Of a stretch of DNA of 64,000 bases, positions 56,243 to 63,751 are shown in pieces. Source of the stretch: Pontibacter coccineus (GTDB taxonomy: Bacteria > Bacteroidota > Bacteroidia > Cytophagales > Hymenobacteraceae). Numbering within the stretch: the first letter of the stretch is position 1; each line of letters starts with the position of its first letter. Location: NCBI RefSeq assembly GCF_030546575.1, contig NZ_JAUOTN010000001.1:744001-808000 (forward strand). The letters are read 5' to 3'. The notes under the pieces were generated by a model. It saw only the letters and a program-made list of their open reading frames with translations. It searched no databases and was not told the DNA's origin. The position numbers and the translations under genes are program-made.

Positions 56243-57592
56243 ATGAGAGTAGCGATAATTGGAGCGGGAATTTCAGGTCTGTCTTTGGCCTATTACCTAC
56301 AGCGGCAGGGCGTAGCCTACGATCTGTTCGAGGCTGGCAGTGAGGTAGGCGGCAACATGCGAACCTTGCGCAAAAACGGCTATACCTTCGAGCTGGGCCC
56401 TAACACCCTGCAAATGAACGAGGAGCTCCTGCAGCTCGTCACTGAACTCAAACTGGAGACCGAACTACAGCCGCTCACCCCGCGCAATAACAAAAGGTAC
56501 GTGCTGTACGATGGCAAGCTGCACCCGGTGCCCTCCAGCCCTAAGTGTTTTCTGGCTAATGACCTTTTCTCAAAAGAAGACAAGTACAGAATTTTGCAGG
56601 AGAGAAAGCAACCGCCTGCCGAGGTAGAAAATGAAACCATCTCAGACTTTTTTGAGCGTCGCTTCGGCGTTAAGCAAATGGACTACCTGGCAGCCCCTTT
56701 GATAAGTGGCCTCTACGGGGGCGACCCCAGACAGCTGCTGGTCAGCAAGGCGCACCCTGAGCTAAAAGCCCTTGAAACAGCGTATGGCTCGGTGCTGGAA
56801 GGCATGGTGCAGAAAAAAAAGCGGGGCGTGTTTCAGCGCGCCTTCTCTTTCCGAAATGGCATGTCTACGCTGCCGCAGGCCATAGCCGACAAGCTGATTT
56901 CACTGCACCTGGACCATAAGGTGGAGTTCATCACCCGCATCAAGGGCAAGTACATCATCAGTTGCGCCGCCAACGGCGACCACGACAACGAAGAGTATGA
57001 CATCCTGGTGCTCGCACTGCCTGCCCATCAGGCTGCCGAACTGATCGAATTTACTTACCCAGGGATGTCGGCTGCGCTGCAGAACATCAACTACCCGCCC
57101 ATGGCTGTGGTGCACACCGTGTACAACCGCGCCGAGGTAGGATACCCGCTGCAAGGCTTCGGAGCGCTGCATCCCTGGGAGGAGCAGTCTTTCACCTCAG
57201 GCTCCATCTGGACGAGCTCCCTGTTTGATAACCGCTGCCGCCCGCACGAGGTGCTGATTACCTCTTATGTGGGCGGCACACGCTTTGCCGAACACGCCCG
57301 GCTCGACGAACGCAGCCTCCTCGATCAGGTACACCAGGAGCTCCGCGAAACCTATCAAATCAAGGCGCTGGCACCTGTCTATCAGCACCTGCATCTGTGG
57401 CCGCACGCGCTACCGCAGTTCGACCTTTACATAGAGGATGCCCATCACATGGCAGAAGTACTGGAGCAGGATGGCCTGTATATATCGGCGAACTGGTTTG
57501 CCGGCGTCTCGGTACCGGACTGCGTGCGCGAGGCGAAAGCCATTGCCACCAAAATTAATCCACGTGCCGTTTCCCGCTCAATAGCCGAATAG
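56243..57592 (+). CDS. hemG: Protoporphyrinogen oxidase
   Basis: 449 residues, an FAD enzyme of the HemY/PPO type (oxygen-dependent or coproporphyrinogen oxidase). The FAD motif is GAGISGLSLAYYLQRQG followed by Glu in YDLFEAGSEVGGNM. FELGPNTLQMNEELL and DYLAAPLISGLYGGDP are family segments; the C-terminus has NWFAGVSVPDCVREAKA. It works in the late heme pathway at the membrane. The next gene starts 13 bases later, but that gene seems to have a promoter of its own. Symbol hemG is used as in current Bacteroidota annotation; hemY is the older name. Confidence 0.92.
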   Translation: MRVAIIGAGISGLSLAYYLQRQGVAYDLFEAGSEVGGNMRTLRKNGYTFELGPNTLQMNEELLQLVTELKLETELQPLTPRNNKRYVLYDGKLHPVPSSPKCFLANDLFSKEDKYRILQERKQPPAEVENETISDFFERRFGVKQMDYLAAPLISGLYGGDPRQLLVSKAHPELKALETAYGSVLEGMVQKKKRGVFQRAFSFRNGMSTLPQAIADKLISLHLDHKVEFITRIKGKYIISCAANGDHDNEEYDILVLALPAHQAAELIEFTYPGMSAALQNINYPPMAVVHTVYNRAEVGYPLQGFGALHPWEEQSFTSGSIWTSSLFDNRCRPHEVLITSYVGGTRFAEHARLDERSLLDQVHQELRETYQIKALAPVYQHLHLWPHALPQFDLYIEDAHHMAEVLEQDGLYISANWFAGVSVPDCVREAKAIATKINPRAVSRSIAE

Positions 57593-57593
57593 C

Positions 57594-57601
57594 TATATTT
57601 G
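57594..57601 (+). promoter_or_regulatory. -7 box four bases before the polyprenol glycosyltransferase start
   Basis: TATATTTG is a perfect TAnnTTTG element ending 4 bases before the ATG at 57606; TTTC at 57570-57573 is a fair -33 box at spacing 20. It predicts a leaderless transcript. Confidence 0.45.
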
Positions 57602-57605
57602 CGGT

Positions 57606-58340
57606 ATGAATGACTCGCTGGTGATCGTACCGACCTACAACGAAAAAGAAAATATTGAGGCTATTATCCGGAAGGTGATGTCACTCCCCCGCCCTTTCGA
57701 CCTGTTGATCGTGGACGACAGTTCCCCGGATGGCACCGCCGATATCGTTCGCAGCTTGCAGCAGGAGTTTAAGGAGCGTCTGCACCTGGAGTCGCGCACC
57801 GGCAAACTGGGTCTGGGCACCGCCTATATCCATGGTTTTAAGTACGCGCTGCGCCAGGGCTACGAATACATCTTTGAGATGGACGCTGACTTCTCGCACA
57901 ACCCCGATGACCTGGTGCGCCTTTACCAGGCCTGCGCCGAAGAAGGGCATGACATGTCCATCGGCAGCCGCTATGTGCAGGGCGTAAACGTGGTGAACTG
58001 GCCGATGAGCCGCGTGCTGATGTCGTGGTTCGCCAGTCTGTACGTGCGCCTGATCACCGGCATGCCCATCGCCGATACTACCGCCGGTTTTGTGTGCTAC
58101 CGTCGCAAAGTGCTCGAGACCATCCAGCTCAACAAGATCCGCTTCGTGGGCTACGCTTTCCAGATCGAGATGAAGTTCCTCACTTTCAAGTATGGCTTCA
58201 AGATAAAGGAGGTGCCCATCATTTTCACCGATCGCACCAAAGGGCAGTCCAAAATGTCGAAAGGGATATTCAAGGAAGCGGTGCTGGGGGTGATCCGGAT
58301 GAAGGTGAACAGTTTTTTCCGCCATTTTGACCGCTACTAG
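57606..58340 (+). CDS. Polyprenol monophosphomannose synthase-like family 2 glycosyltransferase
   Basis: 244 residues without a membrane extension. VIVPTYNEKENIEAIIRK, LLIVDDSSPDGTADIV and FEMDADFSHNPDDL are the Dpm1-type motifs (nucleotide binding and metal-binding Asp residues). GTAYIHGFKYAL, ADTTAGFVCYRRKVLE and VPIIFTDRTKGQSKMSK complete the family pattern. It transfers a hexose, usually mannose, from GDP-sugar to a polyprenol phosphate at the inner membrane. It lies 13 bases after hemG; a promoter box at the hemG end may give a leaderless mRNA. Confidence 0.92.
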   Translation: MNDSLVIVPTYNEKENIEAIIRKVMSLPRPFDLLIVDDSSPDGTADIVRSLQQEFKERLHLESRTGKLGLGTAYIHGFKYALRQGYEYIFEMDADFSHNPDDLVRLYQACAEEGHDMSIGSRYVQGVNVVNWPMSRVLMSWFASLYVRLITGMPIADTTAGFVCYRRKVLETIQLNKIRFVGYAFQIEMKFLTFKYGFKIKEVPIIFTDRTKGQSKMSKGIFKEAVLGVIRMKVNSFFRHFDRY

Positions 58341-58491
58341 CCGCGGGCTATACCTGGTTGCCTATCTCTTTTTTCAGAAATATATTCTCGTCGCAAAGCA
58401 GTGTATCCCGCGCTAAATCAATTAACTTTATGGATTAGGTATAGCTGTGTCTGCTTCTGTATGTAGGCTAACGTGCTAAACTCTCGAACCT

Positions 58492-59442
58492 ATGGACGAT
58501 ATTCTTTTCTGGGTCTTATTCAACGCGTTTATCCTGATACTACTTGGGTTAGACCTGTTTGTGTTCCACCGCAAGGAGCATGTGGTGAAGATAAAGGAAG
58601 CCCTGCTTTGGAGCGCGTTCTGGATCGCCCTTTCGCTTCTCTTCAACCTGGGCATTTATTACTGGAAGGGTCCTGGCCCCGCGATGGAGTTCCTGACAGC
58701 GTACCTGATCGAGAAATCACTGAGCGTCGACAACCTCTTTGTCTTCATCCTGATTTTCAGCTTCTTTAAGGTACCGCAGCAGTACCAGCACAAAATTCTG
58801 TTCTGGGGTATTATCGGCGCTTTGGTGCTGCGTGGCATGTTTATTCTGGTGGGCGTGGCACTGATAGCCAAATTCCACTTCATCATCTACATACTCGGGG
58901 CCTTTTTGATCTACACAGGCGCCAAGATGGCCTTTACCAAAAGTGATGATGAGCTTCACCCGGAGCAAAACCCTTTAATTGTATGGGCAAGCCAGAAACT
59001 GCGCTTCACCAAGACAGCTGTGGGCGGCAAGTTCTTCACCCGGATAGATGGAAAACTCCACGCCACTCCGCTCTTTCTGGTGCTGATCATGGTGGAGAGT
59101 ACGGACGTGGTGTTCGCGGCCGATTCTATACCTGCTATTCTGGCTATTTCGAAAGATCCGTTCATCGTCTATACCTCTAACGTATTTGCCCTGCTGGGCC
59201 TGCGGGCACTTTACTTTGCCCTGGCAGGCATCATGCAGTTGTTCCACTACCTGCACTATGGCCTGTCGCTGATTCTGGTCTTTATCGGAGCCAAGCTGTT
59301 GCTGAGCGATATTTACCATTTGGATATGCGCTATGCCCTGTTGATCGTGGCCGGTATTCTGACAGTGTCTATTGTGGCCTCGCTCCTCTTCCCTAAAAAG
59401 GATAATGAGCTGCCACCTCCTAGTGATGCGAACATTCCCTAA
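58492..59442 (+). CDS. TerC/Alx family membrane protein
   Basis: 316 residues with nine membrane helices. AYLIEKSLSVDNLFVF and LIMVESTDVVFAADSIPAIL are the two acidic signature motifs of the family, which likely bind Mn or Ca. The HPEQNPLIVWASQKLRF loop separates two halves, as in Alx. Family members export manganese or protect against metal stress. No yybP-ykoY-type riboswitch is apparent in the 150-base leader; a near-consensus -7 box TAACTTTA lies at 58423-58430. The gene is alone, with no obvious terminator of its own until 59648. Confidence 0.93.
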   Translation: MDDILFWVLFNAFILILLGLDLFVFHRKEHVVKIKEALLWSAFWIALSLLFNLGIYYWKGPGPAMEFLTAYLIEKSLSVDNLFVFILIFSFFKVPQQYQHKILFWGIIGALVLRGMFILVGVALIAKFHFIIYILGAFLIYTGAKMAFTKSDDELHPEQNPLIVWASQKLRFTKTAVGGKFFTRIDGKLHATPLFLVLIMVESTDVVFAADSIPAILAISKDPFIVYTSNVFALLGLRALYFALAGIMQLFHYLHYGLSLILVFIGAKLLLSDIYHLDMRYALLIVAGILTVSIVASLLFPKKDNELPPPSDANIP

Positions 59443-59533
59443 AGAAGATTATTTAAGATTTTTAGGAAAAAAAACGCCACATATTTGTTTTTGTGAGTTT
59501 AAATACTTTCAATTGCAGAATAATTGAGAAGAA

Positions 59534-59673
59534 ATGATTTTCGCTAACGCCTGCATTTTTACAAATTCTAAGCTGGTGCCTCCAACGGGGCTCCCTGGTA
59601 GAACTTTGTGCGTTAGGTAAAACATCAACATACACAGATACCACAGGAGCCCCGCCACAAGCGGGGCTTTTTT
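59534..59673 (+). promoter_or_regulatory. Candidate attenuator of the DAHP synthase/chorismate mutase gene
   Basis: CGGGGCTCC (59586-59594) is exactly complementary to GGAGCCCCG (59646-59654). The latter contains the left arm of the terminator at 59648-59668, so the two structures exclude each other. A smaller hairpin (GCCTC 59578-59582 with GGGGC 59587-59591) can mask the upstream segment. A 28-codon frame (59534-59620), preceded by GAGAAGAA, has Phe codons at positions 3 and 9; this is weak evidence for a leader peptide. The segment TTCTA (59566-59570) to TAGAA (59599-59603) also resembles a dispersed hairpin element, an alternative explanation. Confidence 0.4.
59648..59673 (+). terminator. 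Intrinsic terminator 33 bases before the DAHP synthase start
   Basis: AGCCCCGC (59648-59655) and GCGGGGCT (59661-59668) pair perfectly with loop CACAA, followed by TTTTT. It could serve terC or act in attenuation. Confidence 0.85.
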
Positions 59674-59705
59674 GTTTTAAGGCATATTCTAAATTACATA
59701 CACCC

Positions 59706-60818
59706 ATGAGTACAGCAGCACACAGCAGCATGAAGTTAGCAGGACAGCAGAGCCAGTTGGTAAGCAGCAAGCGCCCGATGGTCATCGCAGGTCCGTGCAG
59801 CGCTGAGAGTGAAGAGCAAATGTTGCAAACCGCACTTGGCCTGAAAAAGGTAAAAGGCGTGTCGGTGTTCAGAGCGGGCATCTGGAAGCCTCGCACCCGC
59901 CCGGGCAGCTTTCACGGCGTAGGAAATATCGGGCTGGAGTGGTTGCGCACCGTGAAACAGGAAACGGGACTGCGCACCGCCTGCGAAGTAGCCAATGCTT
60001 CTCAAACTGAGCACGCCCTGCAGCAGGGTGTGGACATTCTGCTGATCGGTGCTCACACCACGGTAAACCCTTTTCTGGTGCAGGAAATAGCCGACGCCCT
60101 GAAAGGCGTGCATGTGGCTATACTTGTAAAGAACCCTGTAAACCCGGACCTGGCTTTGTGGCTGGGAGCACTGGAGCGTTTGCACAATGGCGGCATCACG
60201 GACCTCGGCGCCATGCACCGCGGCTTCTCAACTCTGGACAGCGCCCCTTACCGCAACCACCCGAAATGGGAGCATGCCCTGGAGCTACGCCGGCAGGTGC
60301 CTGACCTGGCCATGTACTGCGATGCCAGTCACATAGCGGGTCGCCGCAGCTTGCTGCGCCCGGTAAGTCAGCGCGCCCTTGACCTGGGTTACGATGGTTT
60401 GATGGTAGAGTCGCACCACAACCCGGCCGCTGCTTTGAGCGATGCTCAGCAGCAGATCATGCCACAGGAGTTGCATATGCTCTTGCAGGCTCTGAAGCAG
60501 CAGCAGGCACCAGGTGAAAAAATGAAGCAAAACGCACAGTTGGAGAAGCTGCGCAAGGAGATAGAACATCTTGACGACGAGTTGTTGACTTTATTGTCGC
60601 GCCGCACCAAAGTCACAGCACAGTTGGAAGACTATAGCAAGCCAGTTGAAAAAAGCGCTGAGACGCCGGACCCGGTGCGCTGGGATATGGTGTTGGAAAA
60701 CCTCCTGCACCAAGCCAGCAGCGCAGGTATAGATCAGGCCTTTGTAAAGAACATTTTCCAGGAAGTGCGCTCGCAGTATGCCCGCACCCACCTCTACAAC
60801 TACGGTCTGAGTTCGTAG
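59706..60818 (+). CDS. Bifunctional DAHP synthase/chorismate mutase
   Basis: 370 residues. The first ~270 residues are a type I-beta (KDO8PS-like) DAHP synthase: RPMVIAGPCSAESEEQML, FRAGIWKPRTRPGSFHG, VLIKNP-like AILVKNPVNPDLALW, and MVESHHNPAAALSD. The last ~90 are an AroQ chorismate mutase (LEKLRKEIEHLDDELLTLLSRR...). It joins E4P and PEP to start aromatic synthesis and turns chorismate to prephenate. Fusion in this order is common in Bacteroidota. No other aro genes are near. The start codon lies 33 bases after a terminator, which suggests attenuation. A clear terminator follows. Confidence 0.94.
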   Translation: MSTAAHSSMKLAGQQSQLVSSKRPMVIAGPCSAESEEQMLQTALGLKKVKGVSVFRAGIWKPRTRPGSFHGVGNIGLEWLRTVKQETGLRTACEVANASQTEHALQQGVDILLIGAHTTVNPFLVQEIADALKGVHVAILVKNPVNPDLALWLGALERLHNGGITDLGAMHRGFSTLDSAPYRNHPKWEHALELRRQVPDLAMYCDASHIAGRRSLLRPVSQRALDLGYDGLMVESHHNPAAALSDAQQQIMPQELHMLLQALKQQQAPGEKMKQNAQLEKLRKEIEHLDDELLTLLSRRTKVTAQLEDYSKPVEKSAETPDPVRWDMVLENLLHQASSAGIDQAFVKNIFQEVRSQYARTHLYNYGLSS

Positions 60819-60839
60819 TCTGATTTCTGAGTAAAACCA

Positions 60840-60886
60840 AACAGCCTGGCAGCTTCTTATTCAAGATCTGTCAGGCTGTTTTTTTA
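60840..60886 (+). terminator. Intrinsic terminator of the DAHP synthase gene
   Basis: AACAGCCTGGCAG (60840-60852) and CTGTCAGGCTGTT (60868-60880) pair with one G-T; T run to 60885. Confidence 0.85.
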
Positions 60887-61143
60887 TGTACAATTACTAT
60901 AGATCAGCTAATCGATCTCTATTCAACCAAGCCGTTTATCAGGCTTTTCCGCAGAGGATACTGATAAACTTTCAATCCAATTCTGACACACCACACTATA
61001 AATATATAACGTTTATATAAAAATATTTTTACTTGAATATTTGAATAATAAAATTAAATGAAACAATTTTACAATAACATAGGTTATAGCATAAAGATCA
61101 ATATATACCTATCCATAAATACTAACCCTTTATAAAAATCACA
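60887..61143. other. AT-rich spacer before the lipoprotein gene
   Basis: About 257 bases, very AT-rich, no credible frame. It includes one TATACCT word at about 61086. It must carry the promoter of the next gene; no perfect box is seen. Confidence 0.5.
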
Positions 61144-61989
61144 ATGAAGAAACTGTACATTATCACTACTGCGCTACTTATGTTAGCCGGAACTTTCACA
61201 AGCTGTACAAAGGAGCTTGACGAGGTAGGTTTGAGTGCTACGTCTATTGATGCGGCTAAGAAAGAAGCTAGTACTACTAATGGAAACAATATTCCAAAAG
61301 TAGAGGCTGACATCAATCTAAGCTTCTCACCTACAACACAAACGATTGGCAAGGCTGTTACAATCACTGTTGGTTTTGGCACCAATGTACCAAAGGATGG
61401 TAAATTACATCTAGAGCAGGCTACAGGTGTTGATGCTGATGGTAAAACTATCTGGACCAAGGTAAATGAATATCCAGTAGTAGTGGGAGGTGTCTATACT
61501 CACGAATTCACCTCTAATGTAGTTGGAACTTTTGAATTCAGAGCTCACTACATTGCTCAAGGAAATAATGGTTTCAGCAACACTTTCAAGTACGGCTCTG
61601 TAACTTTTACAGCAGACTGTATTCAGGGAATGACTGCTACTGTTGTTGAGAAACAACTCATCGGGAATAATATGTTCAGATTAAAAGTTGCGTTCACACT
61701 GACTACCTGTGAGGCTTATTCAAATGTACACATCCAAGGTGGCTTGACTGCAAAAGTATCTAATGTAAGTGTGAGCGAAAATGGTACTGTTAGAAAACAT
61801 ACCAACAATGATAACTATGTTATATTTTGGGATGAGGCTTCACTTGTAAAAGGCACAAAAACTTACTATGTAACTTTCGAGCAGGAAATCAAAGGTGCTG
61901 GTGAAGTCACTGGTAACTGGTCAGCTAAAACAGCTGACGGATCTGTGGTAGCCTCTTCAACGGGAGCTTATTTCGATCCTGCAGAGTAA
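61144..61989 (+). CDS. Hypothetical lipoprotein, beta-rich
   Basis: 281 residues with a lipoprotein signal (lipobox FTSC, Cys21) and a Thr/Ser/Asn-rich linker. The mature part is beta-rich: LSFSPTTQTIGKAVTITVGFG and VYTHEFTSNVVGTFEFRAHYIAQG look like a first Ig-like domain, and NMFRLKVAFTLTTCEAYSNVH begins a second. Two Cys (in FTADCIQGM and LTTCEAY) might form a disulfide. Codon use is AT-rich compared with the flanks. No family is recognised. It is a single-gene unit ended by a perfect 23-bp hairpin. Confidence 0.78.
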   Translation: MKKLYIITTALLMLAGTFTSCTKELDEVGLSATSIDAAKKEASTTNGNNIPKVEADINLSFSPTTQTIGKAVTITVGFGTNVPKDGKLHLEQATGVDADGKTIWTKVNEYPVVVGGVYTHEFTSNVVGTFEFRAHYIAQGNNGFSNTFKYGSVTFTADCIQGMTATVVEKQLIGNNMFRLKVAFTLTTCEAYSNVHIQGGLTAKVSNVSVSENGTVRKHTNNDNYVIFWDEASLVKGTKTYYVTFEQEIKGAGEVTGNWSAKTADGSVVASSTGAYFDPAE

Positions 61990-62008
61990 TCTAGGATAGT
62001 AAACATTC

Positions 62009-62055
62009 ATCAAAAGAAAAAAGGCTGCTTTTAAAGCAGCCTTTTTTCTTTTGAT
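62009..62055. terminator. Perfect 23-bp bidirectional terminator
   Basis: Arms 62009-62031 and 62033-62055 are exact complements around a single central base, with GC core GGCTGC and A/T runs at both sides. Confidence 0.9.
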
Positions 62056-62171
62056 ACGAACTATAACACTTCTATACCTGCTGTCTGTCGTAATTTTCTG
62101 TATTCCAATGGCACGATTAGGGTTACTCGGCTGTTAAGTGCTAAATTGCAGCAGAACAAAAGCATTACAAT

Positions 62172-62495
62172 ATGAGAACCCCTATTTCAAGACTTCGCAC
62201 GATCGGTATTTACGAAGGTATCTCTTACCTGCTCCTGCTAGGCATTGCGATGCCGATAAAATATATGGCTGGTATACCTGAGGTGGTGAAGTACACAGGC
62301 TGGGCACACGGTTTGCTGTTTGTGCTGTACATGATGTCGGTATTGGAAGTGACACTGACGCATAATTGGTCCATCAAGAAAGTAGCAGCTGCCGTGGTCG
62401 CATCGCTCCTACCATTCGGACCGTTCATTTTAGATAAAAAATTACTGAAAGAAGAGGAAAACAGAAAGGAAAAGCCTGTCAAGCAGGTTGCATAA
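62172..62495 (+). CDS. DUF3817 membrane protein
   Basis: 107 residues with three hydrophobic helices. The opening SRLRTIGIYEGISYLLLLGIAMPIKYMA (written in two parts: basic start, then GIYEGISYLLLL) and YTGWAHGLLFVLYM are hallmarks of the DUF3817 family, which has a conserved Glu and His. The C-terminal tail is charged (EEENRKEKPVKQVA). The role of this family is unknown. The gene is monocistronic and ends in a terminator shared with the convergent transporter gene. Confidence 0.85.
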   Translation: MRTPISRLRTIGIYEGISYLLLLGIAMPIKYMAGIPEVVKYTGWAHGLLFVLYMMSVLEVTLTHNWSIKKVAAAVVASLLPFGPFILDKKLLKEEENRKEKPVKQVA

Positions 62496-62527
62496 CAACA
62501 ACCCTCAACTATTTAGCCAATAGCAAC

Positions 62528-62561
62528 AAAAGGGGCTGTCCAGTTAGGACAGCCCTTTTTT
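62528..62561. terminator. Bidirectional terminator between the DUF3817 and transporter genes
   Basis: AAAAGGGGCTGTCC (62528-62541) and GGACAGCCCTTTTT (62547-62560) pair with one G-T, loop AGTTA. Confidence 0.88.
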
Positions 62562-62567
62562 AATGCC

Positions 62568-63641
62568 TCACTCTCCTTTTACAGACAAGCCATACCTGCG
62601 GGCAATAGACTGCGCAATCACGCTGGAAGCCAGGAGCTGCAGGGCGTGGTAAATCATGATCGGCAATAGCATCAAGCCCACCATGTTGGCATCGGGGAAA
62701 AGCACTTTAGCCATCACCGTACCATGCACCAGCGACTTTTTGGAGCCACAGAAGATGGCCGTGATACGGTCAGCAGGGCTGAAGCCCATCAGGCGGCTGA
62801 TGACGTGCACGATGCCGTATACCAAAAAGAACAAGCTGATCATGGCCAAACCGAGCAACAGTAGGTTGCCGATGCTGTAACCGCTGAACATATCGCGGGC
62901 AAAAGACTCGCAGAACGAGGTATAGACAATCAGCAGGATGATAATTTGATCGGATAAGCGCAGCTGCTTGCGGTTGCGTTCCGCAAAAACTCCCCAGTAA
63001 CGGTGCAACCCTATACCTAGTGCAACCGGCAATAACACCTGCAGCACCAGCTTTCCCATTACCTGCCCCATGTCGAAGTCGCCGGATCCGGCCGTCAGGT
63101 ATACCCCCATCCAGAGCGGCGTGACAAACACCCCCACCAGGCTCGAAATGCTGGCGTTGAAAATAGCCGCCGGAATATTGCCCCCCGCTATCGACACCAT
63201 CACTACAGACGAAGACACCGTAGAGGGCAAAGCCGCCAGGTAGAAAGTCCCGAGCCAGAGCAGTTCGTACGGGGTGCCTTTAAACAGCCCCTGCAGCGGC
63301 ATAATCAGCAGCGGGAAAAGCAGAAAAGTAGAGGCCTGCACTACCAGGTGGAGTCGCCAGCTGCCCAGCCCGGCCCGGAGCTTCTCAGGGCTCAGGCGCA
63401 GCCCGTAAAAGAAGAAGATCAGGGAAACCCCTATACCTGCCACATCGCTCAGTGAGACTGGTTCGCGGTCAATGCCGATATCCGGCCAGAGCCAGGCCAG
63501 CACGATCATTCCGACCAAGGCCAACAGAAACCAATCGAAGCCAGCACGCACGAGCAGTTCCTGTACGCTTCGCACATTGAATCGAGGCTTTCTCACCTGC
63601 CGGTTTGGCTCATCAGGAAGGGGTGTTTGGGGTGTGCTCAC
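62568..63641 (-). CDS. SBF-like (bile acid:sodium symporter superfamily) transporter
   Basis: About 357 residues from a GTG at 63641; a farther start at 63719 would run through a terminator hairpin and is rejected. Ten membrane helices. FDWFLLALVGMIVLAWLWPDIG opens the SBF-like (YfeH/SLC10A7) domain; VSLIFFFYGLRLSPEKLRAG, FYLAALPSTVSSSVVMVSIA and FCGSKKSLVHGTVMAKVLF are conserved segments with the Gly-Ser-Lys-Lys-Ser motif. The substrate is unknown. The gene upstream ends in a terminator, so this gene has its own promoter. Confidence 0.88.
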   Translation of the reverse strand: MSTPQTPLPDEPNRQVRKPRFNVRSVQELLVRAGFDWFLLALVGMIVLAWLWPDIGIDREPVSLSDVAGIGVSLIFFFYGLRLSPEKLRAGLGSWRLHLVVQASTFLLFPLLIMPLQGLFKGTPYELLWLGTFYLAALPSTVSSSVVMVSIAGGNIPAAIFNASISSLVGVFVTPLWMGVYLTAGSGDFDMGQVMGKLVLQVLLPVALGIGLHRYWGVFAERNRKQLRLSDQIIILLIVYTSFCESFARDMFSGYSIGNLLLLGLAMISLFFLVYGIVHVISRLMGFSPADRITAIFCGSKKSLVHGTVMAKVLFPDANMVGLMLLPIMIYHALQLLASSVIAQSIARRYGLSVKGE

Positions 63642-63695
63642 AGGTATGTTTCGCTTTGTTGATAAAGATGGCCTGGTATAGCCGGGCTCAAAACA

Positions 63696-63735
63696 AAACA
63701 ACGGCCGGCGCAATAACAAGCGTCGGCCGTTGTTT
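63696..63735 (-). terminator. Intrinsic terminator of the gene at the right edge
   Basis: AAACAACGGCCGGCGC (63696-63711) and GCGTCGGCCGTTGTTT (63720-63735) pair with one mismatch; on the minus strand T-rich sequence follows. Confidence 0.8.
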
Positions 63736-63751
63736 CAGGTATAGCGCAGGC

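Noticed and set aside
58341..58491. Manganese (yybP-ykoY) riboswitch upstream of the TerC/Alx gene
   Set aside because: The leader is short and lacks the paired three-way-junction arms and conserved L1/L3 loops; only two TATACCT-type words and a near -7 box are seen.
59534..59620. 28-codon frame before DAHP synthase as a firm leader peptide gene
   Set aside because: Only two Phe codons, no Tyr or Trp and no clustering; it is kept as part of a regulatory candidate but not as a gene.
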